Positions 54,148 to 61,279 of a DNA stretch of 61,279 nt are shown piece after piece. Each line of letters starts with the position of its first letter. Position 1 is the first letter of the stretch. The stretch lies in assembly GCA_014382375.1 (NCBI GenBank), contig JACNJU010000083.1, positions 1 through 61,279 of the forward strand. The letters run 5' to 3'. Under the pieces are notes generated by a model. It searched no databases. It saw only the letters and a list, made by a program, of their open reading frames with translations, and was not told the origin of the DNA. A program made the translations under genes and the position numbers. Source of the DNA: Rhodospirillaceae bacterium. Lineage in GTDB: Bacteria; Pseudomonadota; Alphaproteobacteria; Rhodospirillales; JABHCV01.

Positions 54148-55050
54148 ATGAGCGCCAAATCACCCCTCGACGCCTTACGTCGGGAAATCGATGCCATAGA
54201 CGATGCCATCCATGACCTGATCATGGAACGCACGAAGGTGGTCGAGCGCGTCCGCGAAGCGAAGCGAGGCCAGCCGGTGAAGATTCGTCCGGCCCGCGAA
54301 TGCTCCATTCTGTATCGCCTGATTGGTCGCCATAAGGGACCCTTTCCAAAGCGCGAGCTGGCCCGTATCTGGCGCGAGTTGATTGTCGCAACCTTATCCT
54401 TTGAAGGACCGTTTTCAATCGCCGTACATACGCCCGGCGACTCAGAACCCGACGAACCTCGCCATGATCGACGAAGTGGCCGCTGGAATATGGCCCGTGA
54501 CCACTTTGGATCATTTACGCCGATACACGGGATATCAAGCGCCCGCAGACTGGTTGACGCCGTGCGCACCCATGAAGCGACGGTTGGCGTGCTGGCCTTG
54601 CCGGGACTGGATGATAACAAACCATGGTGGCCCCATCTTGCCTCGACGCGGCCCGACACTCCGCGCATCACCACCCGCCTGCCCTTCATCGGTTCGCCCG
54701 AAGACAGGGGCCCCAATGATCAGGCCCTGGTAATCTGCCCGGTAGCCGCCGAGCCGACGGGTCGTGACAACACCTATCTGGTCGTCGAGACAACCGATCA
54801 AATCAGCCTGGAACGTTTAACTTCGTCGCTGAAAAAAGCCCGTATGGAGCCCCGGTTCACTGCTTCCTGGAACGATCCGGACACCCCGGCGCGCCGCCTG
54901 TATCTGGCTGAGGTCGAGGGCTTTATCACCGATGATGATCAAAAAATCATTCGTCTTTCCGAACAGCTTGAAGGCGTCGCCTCCTCGATCATGTCAATCG
55001 GCAGCTACGGTTTGCCGCTAACACCTGAAGAACTCGAAACCGAAAAATAA
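54148..55050 (+). CDS. Chorismate mutase with degenerate prephenate-dehydratase-like C-terminus
   Basis: In this 300-residue protein residues 1-90 form an AroQ-type chorismate mutase (LDALRREIDAIDDAIHDLIMERTKVVERVREAKRG...RPARECSILYRL). The remainder resembles a P-protein core lacking the catalytic TRF motif, and the end (TYLVVETTDQISLERLTSSLKKARMEPR... and ASSIMSIGSYGLPL) looks ACT-like, suggesting amino-acid binding. It converts chorismate to prephenate. The following hisC and tyrA genes use the products. It overlaps nothing and starts an operon with 16 bases to hisC. Confidence 0.85.
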   Translation: MSAKSPLDALRREIDAIDDAIHDLIMERTKVVERVREAKRGQPVKIRPARECSILYRLIGRHKGPFPKRELARIWRELIVATLSFEGPFSIAVHTPGDSEPDEPRHDRRSGRWNMARDHFGSFTPIHGISSARRLVDAVRTHEATVGVLALPGLDDNKPWWPHLASTRPDTPRITTRLPFIGSPEDRGPNDQALVICPVAAEPTGRDNTYLVVETTDQISLERLTSSLKKARMEPRFTASWNDPDTPARRLYLAEVEGFITDDDQKIIRLSEQLEGVASSIMSIGSYGLPLTPEELETEK

Positions 55051-55066
55051 ACTGGAATACTGCTTT

Positions 55067-56158
55067 ATGAGCGCGCCTCAACCAAAACCCGGAATTCTTG
55101 AAATTTCGCCTTATGTCGGTGGTGAGTCTGAAATCGCTGGCGTTTCGCGGGTCATCAAGCTGGCCTCCAACGAAGGCGCTCTGGGCCCCAGCCCGAAAGC
55201 CATGCAGGCCTACATCGAACAGGCTGAAACCCTGCACCGCTACCCTGACGGGGCGGCAAGCGCCCTGCGCAAGGGCCTGGCTGCAGCATACGGACTGGAT
55301 GCAGAGCGAATTGTCTGCGGCGCCGGTTCCGACGAATTGCTCGACATGCTGGCCCGCGCCTACGCCGGACCGGGTGATGAAGTGATGTTCACCGAGCACG
55401 GATTCCTGATGTACCCCATTGCCGCCAAGGGCGTGGGTGCGACACCCGTCGCCGTGCCCGAGAAGAACCTGTATGCCGATGTCGATGCGCTGCTCGAAAG
55501 AGCGGGCCCAAAAACGAAGATTCTATATCTGGCCAATCCCAACAACCCGACCGGCACCTACTTGCCTGACGGCGAGATCCGGCGCTTGCGTGAGGGCCTG
55601 CCCGCACACGTCTTGCTGGTCATCGACGCCGCCTACGCCGAATATGTCACCCGCAACGATTATTCGGCGGGCGGTCAGTTGGTCGATGAATGTGACAACG
55701 TGGTCATGACCCGGACATTTTCAAAGATTTATGCACTCGGTGGTTTGCGTCTGGGATGGGCTTACTGCCCGGCCTCTGTCGCCGATGTGCTTAACCGTTT
55801 GCGCGGCCCCTTCAACGTCGCCACCCCGGCCCTTGCCGCTGGCCTTGCCGCCCTGGCCGATGTTGCCTTTACCGACGCCGTGCGCGCCCACACGGCAACC
55901 TGGCTTGACTGGACAAAGGGTGAGTTAACAAAACTGGGGATTGAGGTTCCCTCGCAGGTTGGAAATTTCGTGCTCGCCCGTTTCCCTGATAACCCGGAGC
56001 ATGATGCGGAAGCCGCGGACGTGTTTCTGAAAAGCCGCGGCATTATTGTCCGCCGCATGGCCGGTTACGGCTTGCCTGATTGCCTGCGTATCACCATTGG
56101 CCGGGAAGATGAAATGCGACCGCTTATAGAAGCCCTTGGCGAGTTCATGGGCCAATGA
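55067..56158 (+). CDS. hisC: Histidinol-phosphate/aromatic aminotransferase
   Basis: In this 363-residue class II, fold-type I PLP enzyme, PGILEISPYVGGES is at the start, then LASNEGALGPSPKAMQAYIEQAETLHRYPDG, NPNNPTGTYLP and the PLP lysine in RTFSKIYALGGLRLGW. RRMAGYGLPDCLRITIG closes it. Between a chorismate mutase and a prephenate/arogenate dehydrogenase, this HisC-type enzyme may aminate prephenate or aromatic keto acids as well as imidazole acetol phosphate. Confidence 0.9.
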   Translation: MSAPQPKPGILEISPYVGGESEIAGVSRVIKLASNEGALGPSPKAMQAYIEQAETLHRYPDGAASALRKGLAAAYGLDAERIVCGAGSDELLDMLARAYAGPGDEVMFTEHGFLMYPIAAKGVGATPVAVPEKNLYADVDALLERAGPKTKILYLANPNNPTGTYLPDGEIRRLREGLPAHVLLVIDAAYAEYVTRNDYSAGGQLVDECDNVVMTRTFSKIYALGGLRLGWAYCPASVADVLNRLRGPFNVATPALAAGLAALADVAFTDAVRAHTATWLDWTKGELTKLGIEVPSQVGNFVLARFPDNPEHDAEAADVFLKSRGIIVRRMAGYGLPDCLRITIGREDEMRPLIEALGEFMGQ

Positions 56159-57081
56159 GCAACGCCTCTCCCCCGTTCGACAAAATCGCCCTGCTCGGTA
56201 TCGGCCTGATCGGATCGTCGCTGGCCCGCGCCGCAAAAAAACACGGCCTTGCGGGTCATCTCGCCATTTACACCCGCAGCCCTGCAACCCTGGCCAAGGC
56301 GAAAGAGCTTAACCTTGGTGACAGTTACAGCGATGATCCTGCCGAGGCCGTCCAGGACGCCGACCTGGTCGTTCTCTGCGTTCCTATGGGCGCTTACGAA
56401 AGTGTCGCAAAGGCCATGGCCCCGGGACTGAAACCCGGGTCTATCGTCAGCGATGTTGGCTCGACCAAGCAATCGGTATTTGGCGATGTCATGGCGCATT
56501 TACCCGCTGGCATCCATCTGGTCCCCGCACATCCGGTTGCTGGCACCGCTGAATCAGGTCCTGAAGCGGGCTATGCCAAGTTGTTCGAGGATCACTGGTG
56601 CATTCTGACCCCGGCCCCGGGTACAGACCGCGCCGCAATCGACAAGGTCCAGGACATGTGGAGCCGCTGCGGCATGATGGTCGAAGAAATGGATGCTGCC
56701 CATCATGATCATGTTCTGGCCATCACCTCGCATCTGCCGCAATTAATTTCCTATACCATTGTCGGCACGGTCACAGACCTGCAAGACGACCTGAAGAAAG
56801 AAGTCACCAAATTCGCCGCCGGGGGCTTGCGCGACTTCACCCGTATCGCCGCTTCGGACCCTGTCATGTGGCGCGATGTCTGTTTGAAGAACAAGGACGC
56901 TGTGCTCGATGTGCTGGGTCGCTTTACCGAAGATTTGACGGCACTGCAGCGTTCCATCCGCCGCGGCGAAGGCGAGGCCCTGCACGAGGCCTTTACCCGC
57001 ACCCGTGAAATCCGCCGCGGCGTCATCGAGGCCAAGCAGGACTTCATTGATGTGAAGACAGAAGACAACGGCAAGCCCTAG
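56155..57081 (+). CDS. tyrA: Prephenate/arogenate dehydrogenase
   Basis: In this 308-residue TyrA-family enzyme, the NAD(P) motif LLGIGLIGSSLARAAKKHG at the N-terminus is followed by DLVVLCVPMGAYE, SDVGSTKQSV and HPVAGTAESGPEAG with the catalytic His. AITSHLPQLISYTIVG and FAAGGLRDFTRIAASDPVMWRD complete the family. It oxidatively decarboxylates prephenate or arogenate toward tyrosine. Alphaproteobacterial members are commonly arogenate-type (TyrC), but specificity is not read here. It overlaps hisC by four bases. Confidence 0.92.
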   Translation: MSNASPPFDKIALLGIGLIGSSLARAAKKHGLAGHLAIYTRSPATLAKAKELNLGDSYSDDPAEAVQDADLVVLCVPMGAYESVAKAMAPGLKPGSIVSDVGSTKQSVFGDVMAHLPAGIHLVPAHPVAGTAESGPEAGYAKLFEDHWCILTPAPGTDRAAIDKVQDMWSRCGMMVEEMDAAHHDHVLAITSHLPQLISYTIVGTVTDLQDDLKKEVTKFAAGGLRDFTRIAASDPVMWRDVCLKNKDAVLDVLGRFTEDLTALQRSIRRGEGEALHEAFTRTREIRRGVIEAKQDFIDVKTEDNGKP

Positions 57082-58160
57082 TCTTTGAAAGGTCGCCAAT
57101 CGACTTTTGGCATTTCCATCAGGGCGATGGGACCAGCATAAAGGTGGCCTGATTGTGCGCTGAGGGCAAGGTTAAGGTGCGCCGGACCACCGCTTGATGA
57201 CTTTCTGGATAACACACCGAGAACCATCTTGGCGGTAATGGCGTCGCGGGATTTGACCGCACCCAGCCGCTTAAGGGCGTCGATGGTCTCAAAAAATCCT
57301 TCAACCCGGGCCGTCAACGCGCCAATGGGCTGCAACATGTCATCAAGGGCGAGGGTGCCGTCGGCGCTGAATTTCAAAGGCCCGTGCTGAAAGTTGAAAG
57401 TGCCGATCTCAATCGTGCCGCCAGTGTCGCGCCAGTTCTCAAGGGACTGCACCAAACCCCCCTGATCAAAACTACCCATCTGCTCCGCCTTAAGCACCAG
57501 ATTCTGGACCGCGTTGCCAAGCGGGGAGGCTTCGAGCCAGGGCCCCGTGATTCCTTGCAGGGAAACCGACAGGCCGGCGCTTGCCGTCTGATAATCGGCC
57601 TTGCCGGTGACCAGACGATCGATTCGCAGGTCGGCGGCGGCGGCGTTTATGGCCGCCAGCCCCACGGTTTCTGCTTTCAGTTCAATTGCTTTTAGCAACA
57701 GGTGAACACTTTTTGGCACTCCCTCTGAAAGCCTGATAGCAACCTCGACCCATTCAGCCGCGCCGTTGAAGGTTTCGGTTTTACCCTTAAAGACGACAGC
57801 CAGCATCTGCGGCCCTGATGTGGTGGCCCGGATATCCTGTAAGTTCCATGGCTTGATCATCATCTCCAGGTTGGCCCCTTCCCAACCCCACGGCGAGACG
57901 GCATGAGGGGCACCAAAACCGGGATTGACGAATGCCAGCCTGATCGAAAAAGGAAAGCCCGATGTAACCAGCGAATCATAACGCACGGCGTATCCTTGGG
58001 CGCGCTGCCCGTCGATCCACTGCACAACCGCGTCGCGGGATTTCGTCGCAACACTGAACCAGAACAGGGCATAGGCCAAAGCCAGTAGCGCCAGCCCGGC
58101 GGTGGTAATCCACAATGGTCGACGGCGCGGTTTTAATGGAGGGTTGTCAAAATTTGCCAT
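57078..58160 (-). CDS. DUF2125 domain protein, membrane-anchored
   Basis: The 360-residue protein has one N-terminal transmembrane segment (PLWITTAGLALLALAYALFWFSVAT). The segment RDAVVQWIDGQRAQGYAVRYDSLVTSGFPFSIRLAFVNPGFGAP is the hallmark of the alphaproteobacterial DUF2125 family. The rest is beta-rich, resembling AsmA-like envelope proteins. Probably periplasmic; function unknown. It converges with tyrA, overlapping it by four bases. Confidence 0.88.
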   Translation of the reverse strand: MANFDNPPLKPRRRPLWITTAGLALLALAYALFWFSVATKSRDAVVQWIDGQRAQGYAVRYDSLVTSGFPFSIRLAFVNPGFGAPHAVSPWGWEGANLEMMIKPWNLQDIRATTSGPQMLAVVFKGKTETFNGAAEWVEVAIRLSEGVPKSVHLLLKAIELKAETVGLAAINAAAADLRIDRLVTGKADYQTASAGLSVSLQGITGPWLEASPLGNAVQNLVLKAEQMGSFDQGGLVQSLENWRDTGGTIEIGTFNFQHGPLKFSADGTLALDDMLQPIGALTARVEGFFETIDALKRLGAVKSRDAITAKMVLGVLSRKSSSGGPAHLNLALSAQSGHLYAGPIALMEMPKVDWRPFKD

Positions 58161-58195
58161 GACGGTATTTATAGGAGCCCTAACACCAACTCACA

Positions 58196-58756
58196 ATGAT
58201 TGCAGATATGAACCCACCGCACTTTGAACCGCAAGAAGGCATCTGGATCTTCGGCTATGCCTCGCTGATGTGGAGGCCGGGCTTCCCCTATCTTGAAGCC
58301 CAACCGGCATTGCTGCGCGGCTACCACCGCTCGCTGTGCGTTTACTCGACGCGCTACCGGGGGACACCGGAAAAACCGGGACTGGTGATGGGACTTGACC
58401 ACGGCGGCTCCTGCAAGGGGCGGGCCTTCCTGCTGGCCGCATACGACGTGCCCCAGGTCATGGAATACCTGCATGAGCGGGAAATGGACACCGGCATTTA
58501 CGAGCCGAAGTTTCTGAACGTCCGCCTTGGTGACGGCAGACACGTGCAAGCCTATAACTTCATCGTCCGCTGCGATCACGAACAGTACACCGGCAAGCAG
58601 AGCATTGAGCAGGCGGTCAAACTGGTCCGCCAGGGAAAGGGACCCATGGGCAGCTCCCTGGAATACCTGCAAAACACCCTGGATCATCTGGACGAAATGG
58701 GCGTCGTCGAAGGCCCCCTGCACGAGATTTGCGCACGCTCAAAGGCGGGCCGGTAG
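58196..58756 (+). CDS. chaC: Glutathione-specific gamma-glutamylcyclotransferase (ChaC family)
   Basis: In this 186-residue protein, IWIFGYASLMWRPGFPY is the substrate-binding YGSL-type loop (here YASL) of ChaC. The YRGTPEKPGLVMGLDHGGSCKGRAFLL and REMDTGIYEPKFLNVRL segments contain the glutamate acid expected in catalysis. The family cleaves glutathione to 5-oxoproline and Cys-Gly. An ATG at 58208 is an alternative start. Confidence 0.9.
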   Translation: MIADMNPPHFEPQEGIWIFGYASLMWRPGFPYLEAQPALLRGYHRSLCVYSTRYRGTPEKPGLVMGLDHGGSCKGRAFLLAAYDVPQVMEYLHEREMDTGIYEPKFLNVRLGDGRHVQAYNFIVRCDHEQYTGKQSIEQAVKLVRQGKGPMGSSLEYLQNTLDHLDEMGVVEGPLHEICARSKAGR

Positions 58757-58792
58757 TTTAGTTTTTAGGATTTTTTTGAATCGGAAACAGCG

Positions 58793-59560
58793 ATGATTGA
58801 TTTTTCACATAAAGTCGCCCTTGTTACCGGCGGATCACGCGGCATAGGCGCGGCGACGGTGAAAGCCATGGTGTCGGCTGGGGCCGACGTTGTTTTACAC
58901 TATGGGTCTAACCGGCAAGCGGCTGAAAAGACGGCCGACGAGGCCGGTCACGCACACTGTCATCTCCTCAAAGCCGACCTGAACGAAGCAGAGGCAGCAG
59001 GGGAGCTGTGGGGCAAGGCGCTTTCCTGGAAAGGCCAGATCGATATTGTCGTCAACAACGCCGGTGTTTTCGAGGCCGCCGAAGTTGGCTGTTCCGATAG
59101 CCACTGGCGGGAGGTGTGGCAACGCACCTTGCAGATTAACCTGATTGCAACGGCGGACTTGTGCCGTCAGGCGATCAATCACTGGCAGGAAAAGGGCGTT
59201 GGCGGCTCAATTGTCAATGTCGCCAGCCGCGCCGCTTTCCGTGGCGACGGGCCGGACTACTGGTCCTACGCGGCCTCCAAGGGCGGCATGATATCGCTGA
59301 CCAAGACGCTGGCCCGGGCCTATAGCGCCGATGGCATTTACACCTACGGCGTCGCCCCGGGGTTCGTCAGCACGGACATGGCCCTTGAGGCCTTCGAGCT
59401 GGACCCGACCTTGCGCGAGCGGGTGGTCAGTGAAATTCCCATGGGCGACATCGCACCGCCCTCACAGATCGCCAACACCATCTGTTTCCTGGCCTCGGGC
59501 CTGGCAACCCACGCCAGCGGCCAGACCATAGACGTTAACGGCGCTTCCTACGTGCGCTGA
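58793..59560 (+). CDS. Short-chain dehydrogenase/reductase
   Basis: In this 255-residue protein, VALVTGGSRGIGAATVKA, NNAGVFEAAE, the catalytic Ser in VASRAAFRGDGPDYWSYAASKGGM with Tyr and Lys, and C-terminal DVNGASYVR define a classical SDR. The substrate is unknown. It follows chaC by 36 bases and may be co-transcribed. It is not close to the aromatic island. Confidence 0.85.
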   Translation: MIDFSHKVALVTGGSRGIGAATVKAMVSAGADVVLHYGSNRQAAEKTADEAGHAHCHLLKADLNEAEAAGELWGKALSWKGQIDIVVNNAGVFEAAEVGCSDSHWREVWQRTLQINLIATADLCRQAINHWQEKGVGGSIVNVASRAAFRGDGPDYWSYAASKGGMISLTKTLARAYSADGIYTYGVAPGFVSTDMALEAFELDPTLRERVVSEIPMGDIAPPSQIANTICFLASGLATHASGQTIDVNGASYVR

Positions 59561-59570
59561 AACTTCGGTT

Positions 59571-60992
59571 TTAACCATCAGCGGGCGTTACACCGGGAAG
59601 CCTGAACGGGGCCAATGTTTCAAAGGCTTTGGAGGCTTGCAAGACCAGAAAATCCGCATATTTGGGACCGACGATTTGCAGACCAACGGGCAGGCCATCG
59701 GCGTCGAAACCACAGGGGCAGGACGAACCCGGTTGTTGCGACAGATTGAACGGATAGGTAAAGGATGACCACCTGATCCAGTCTTCCGCCTTGTTGCTTT
59801 TCCATGGATTGAAAGGACCGGCTTCGAAGGCTGTTCGCGGCATGGTCGGGGTTACCAGCAGGTCGTAATCCGCATGCACCTGGGCAAGTTTCAAAGCCAT
59901 ATCTTCGCGCGCCTTGTGGGCGTCCAGCAATTCAAAAACGCTCATGGCGCGGGCCTGCTCAAGCATCTCGATGAGCAGCGGATCCATAAGCGCGATCTGC
60001 TTTGCGTTCAATGTTTCAGTGATCCTCAAGAAAGCCGCGAACCACAGGCGATCGGTTATCCATACCGGGTCTTCGCTCAAAGGACCCGGGATCTCTTCAA
60101 CCACCGCTCCGGCGTCGGTGAACAGCTCGGCCGCCTTGCGGCAAGTCCCTGCGACATCCGGGTCGACATCGGCAAAACCAAGATCGCCGGAATAGGCGAT
60201 GCGCAGGCCATCCATGGAGCGTTCAAGGCCATCCAGATAGTCGCGTCCATCGTCGGGAAGGGCAAACCAGTCACGTCTGTCAGGCTGGGTGATGACGTTC
60301 ATCATGAGCGCCGCATCCTCGACGCAGCGGGTCATGGGGCCGACATGTGAAACGGTGCCAAGGGGGCTGGGCGGAAACACCGGGACCCGCCCGAAGGTCG
60401 GTTTCAAACCGAAAATTCCGTTAAAGGACGACGGAATTCGAACTGAACCGGCACCATCGGTGCCGATATGCAGCGCCCCATAGCCACGGGCGGCGGCGAC
60501 ACCGGCGCCGCCACTGCTGCCGCCGGATGTCCTGTCTTTGTTCCAGGCATTGCGGGTCGAACCGGTGAGCAGGCTTTCGGTGACCCCTTTTGAGCCAAAT
60601 TCCGGCGTTGTGGTCTTGCCCAGGATAACCGCCCCGTGCTGGCGTAATTTGTCGGTTGAGGGGGCGTCTTCGAGCCACGGCCCCGCAGGGTCCGTTGTGC
60701 GACTGCCGCGCAGGGTTGGCCAGTCCTTGGTGATGATCAGGTCTTTGATGGTTGTGGGAACGCCATCGATAAGGCCGCAAGGCTGGCCGCGCCGCCAGCG
60801 CTCTTCCGATTGGCGAGCTGTTGCGAGAGCGCTGTCGGGATCGAGCAAGCAAAAAGCATTGTAATCGGACCCGTCTGCCTCAATGCGCTCCAGCACAGCC
60901 TGTGTCACCTCGACAGGCGATAAATCCCCGCTGCTATAACGATCAGTCAGTTGTTTTGCGGAAAGATAATAGATGTCCTGCGAAGCGTTCAT
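59571..60992 (-). CDS. Amidase signature family enzyme
   Basis: In this 473-residue enzyme the amidase triad is visible: lysine in GVPTTIKDLIIT, and the GSTRNAWNKDRTSGGSSGGAGVAAARGYGALHIGTDGAGSVRIPSSFNGIFGLKPTFGRVP region with the cis-Ser and nucleophilic Ser. It hydrolyses an amide or acts as a GatA-like enzyme, but the shortened C-terminal domain and lack of gatB/gatC neighbours argue against GatA. The substrate is unknown. Confidence 0.88.
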   Translation of the reverse strand: MNASQDIYYLSAKQLTDRYSSGDLSPVEVTQAVLERIEADGSDYNAFCLLDPDSALATARQSEERWRRGQPCGLIDGVPTTIKDLIITKDWPTLRGSRTTDPAGPWLEDAPSTDKLRQHGAVILGKTTTPEFGSKGVTESLLTGSTRNAWNKDRTSGGSSGGAGVAAARGYGALHIGTDGAGSVRIPSSFNGIFGLKPTFGRVPVFPPSPLGTVSHVGPMTRCVEDAALMMNVITQPDRRDWFALPDDGRDYLDGLERSMDGLRIAYSGDLGFADVDPDVAGTCRKAAELFTDAGAVVEEIPGPLSEDPVWITDRLWFAAFLRITETLNAKQIALMDPLLIEMLEQARAMSVFELLDAHKAREDMALKLAQVHADYDLLVTPTMPRTAFEAGPFNPWKSNKAEDWIRWSSFTYPFNLSQQPGSSCPCGFDADGLPVGLQIVGPKYADFLVLQASKAFETLAPFRLPGVTPADG

Positions 60993-61003
60993 CAGGGGTT
61001 AAG

Positions 61004-61279
61004 TCACCCACACTTCGAATAGTCGCAGTTGATGCAACTATCGCAGCCTTCCTGGCGGATCAGGCCGGGTTGGCCGCATTTTGGGCATTGCCGCAGCCGT
61101 TGGCTTGGTTTGTCCAGACCACCGCCAGAATTATTGCCACCGTCAGTGTCAGCGCTGCCGCCCATGGCCACGACCTGGGCCTGCGGGTGTTCGTTATTGA
61201 GGGTGCCGGGGCTTTTCAGGAAACCGATTGAGATCATGTGCTTCTCGATAACCTCACCGATGGCTGCCAGCAGTGAGGG
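61004..61279 (-). CDS. nrdJ: Adenosylcobalamin-dependent ribonucleotide reductase NrdJ, C-terminal end (cut by window edge)
   Basis: The frame is open to the right edge (PSLLAAIGEVIEKH precedes the first internal Met), so the 91 visible residues are the end of a larger protein. The C-terminal cysteine-rich tail CPKCGQPGLIRQEGCDSCINCDYSKCG is the NrdJ hallmark. It acts as the redox/zinc-ribbon-like tail that re-reduces the active site. NrdJ makes deoxynucleotides with or without oxygen using B12. This suits a facultative lifestyle and, like QueG, creates a cobalamin demand. Confidence 0.88.
   Translation of the reverse strand, partial: PSLLAAIGEVIEKHMISIGFLKSPGTLNNEHPQAQVVAMGGSADTDGGNNSGGGLDKPSQRLRQCPKCGQPGLIRQEGCDSCINCDYSKCG

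Noticed and set aside
54420-54520. A frameshift within the chorismate mutase gene
   Set aside because: The residues before ARDHFGS look odd, but the frame continues without stops into a conserved C-terminus, so variation is the simpler reading.
61004-61237. A complete 77-residue zinc-ribbon protein
   Set aside because: The frame stays open to the window edge with NrdJ-like residues before the first Met, so it is the end of a larger gene.

Overview
The window looks like chromosome of a facultatively anaerobic, denitrification-capable alphaproteobacterium, most likely Rhodospirillales-like. Supporting this are alphaproteobacterial families (DUF2125, DUF2336), a PhaR/PhaABC polyhydroxyalkanoate locus, a non-discriminating-type AspRS, a B12-dependent ribonucleotide reductase end, and a Dnr-type regulator beside nnrS. 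I see no tRNA, rRNA, CRISPR array, insertion sequence or phage gene, and no gene-free stretch longer than about 200 bases.

Bases 1-29,100 are an aromatic-acid degradation island. The left edge cuts boxC, a lyase of the aerobic epoxide (box) pathway of benzoyl-CoA. Divergent from it lie a BadL-like acetyltransferase and a BadM-like Rrf2 regulator. A leftward operon (11,732 to 2,451) then encodes the anaerobic pathway in the order had-oah-dch-bcrCBAD-thiolase-small protein: ATP-driven reduction of benzoyl-CoA, hydration, dehydrogenation, ring cleavage and thiolysis. Rightward hcrCAB encode the molybdenum enzyme 4-hydroxybenzoyl-CoA reductase. A convergent leftward pair encodes an aryl-CoA ligase and a MarR regulator. 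Further right are a 3-hydroxyacyl-CoA dehydrogenase, a DUF2478 protein and a leftward five-gene operon. That operon holds an NADPH-type flavoprotein fused to a ferredoxin domain, a second flavoprotein, 2-oxoglutarate:ferredoxin oxidoreductase (korA, korB) and a permease, and it probably supplies low-potential electrons to the reductases. Two near-identical dyads lie at the hcr and ligase-marR promoters and look like operators of the local MarR protein.

Bases 29,185-41,560 are mostly housekeeping: uup, aspS, an ftsZ paralogue, a nickel/cobalt-type permease, a membrane ClpP-like protein, and the late queuosine genes queA, tgt, queF and queG with a VUT-type transporter. Bases 41,583-44,457 hold the Dnr-like regulator, nnrS and a NirV-like formylglycine-enzyme-family protein, with a perfect FNR/Dnr box between the last two.

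Bases 44,468-48,743 are the polyhydroxyalkanoate locus (phaR, a small coiled-coil gene overlapping phaC, phaA, phaB), with two candidate PhaR sites. The remainder carries a secreted protein of unknown function, a DMT permease, gloB, metX-metW, a chorismate mutase-hisC-tyrA operon, DUF2125, chaC, a short-chain dehydrogenase, an amidase and the C-terminal end of nrdJ at the right edge.

Taken together, benzoate and 4-hydroxybenzoate would be activated to CoA thioesters and 4-hydroxybenzoyl-CoA dehydroxylated by HcrABC. Benzoyl-CoA would be dearomatised by BcrABCD without oxygen or by the box route with oxygen. The resulting acyl-CoAs would yield acetyl-CoA, which can be stored as polyhydroxybutyrate, and electrons passed to nitrate or nitrogen oxides.
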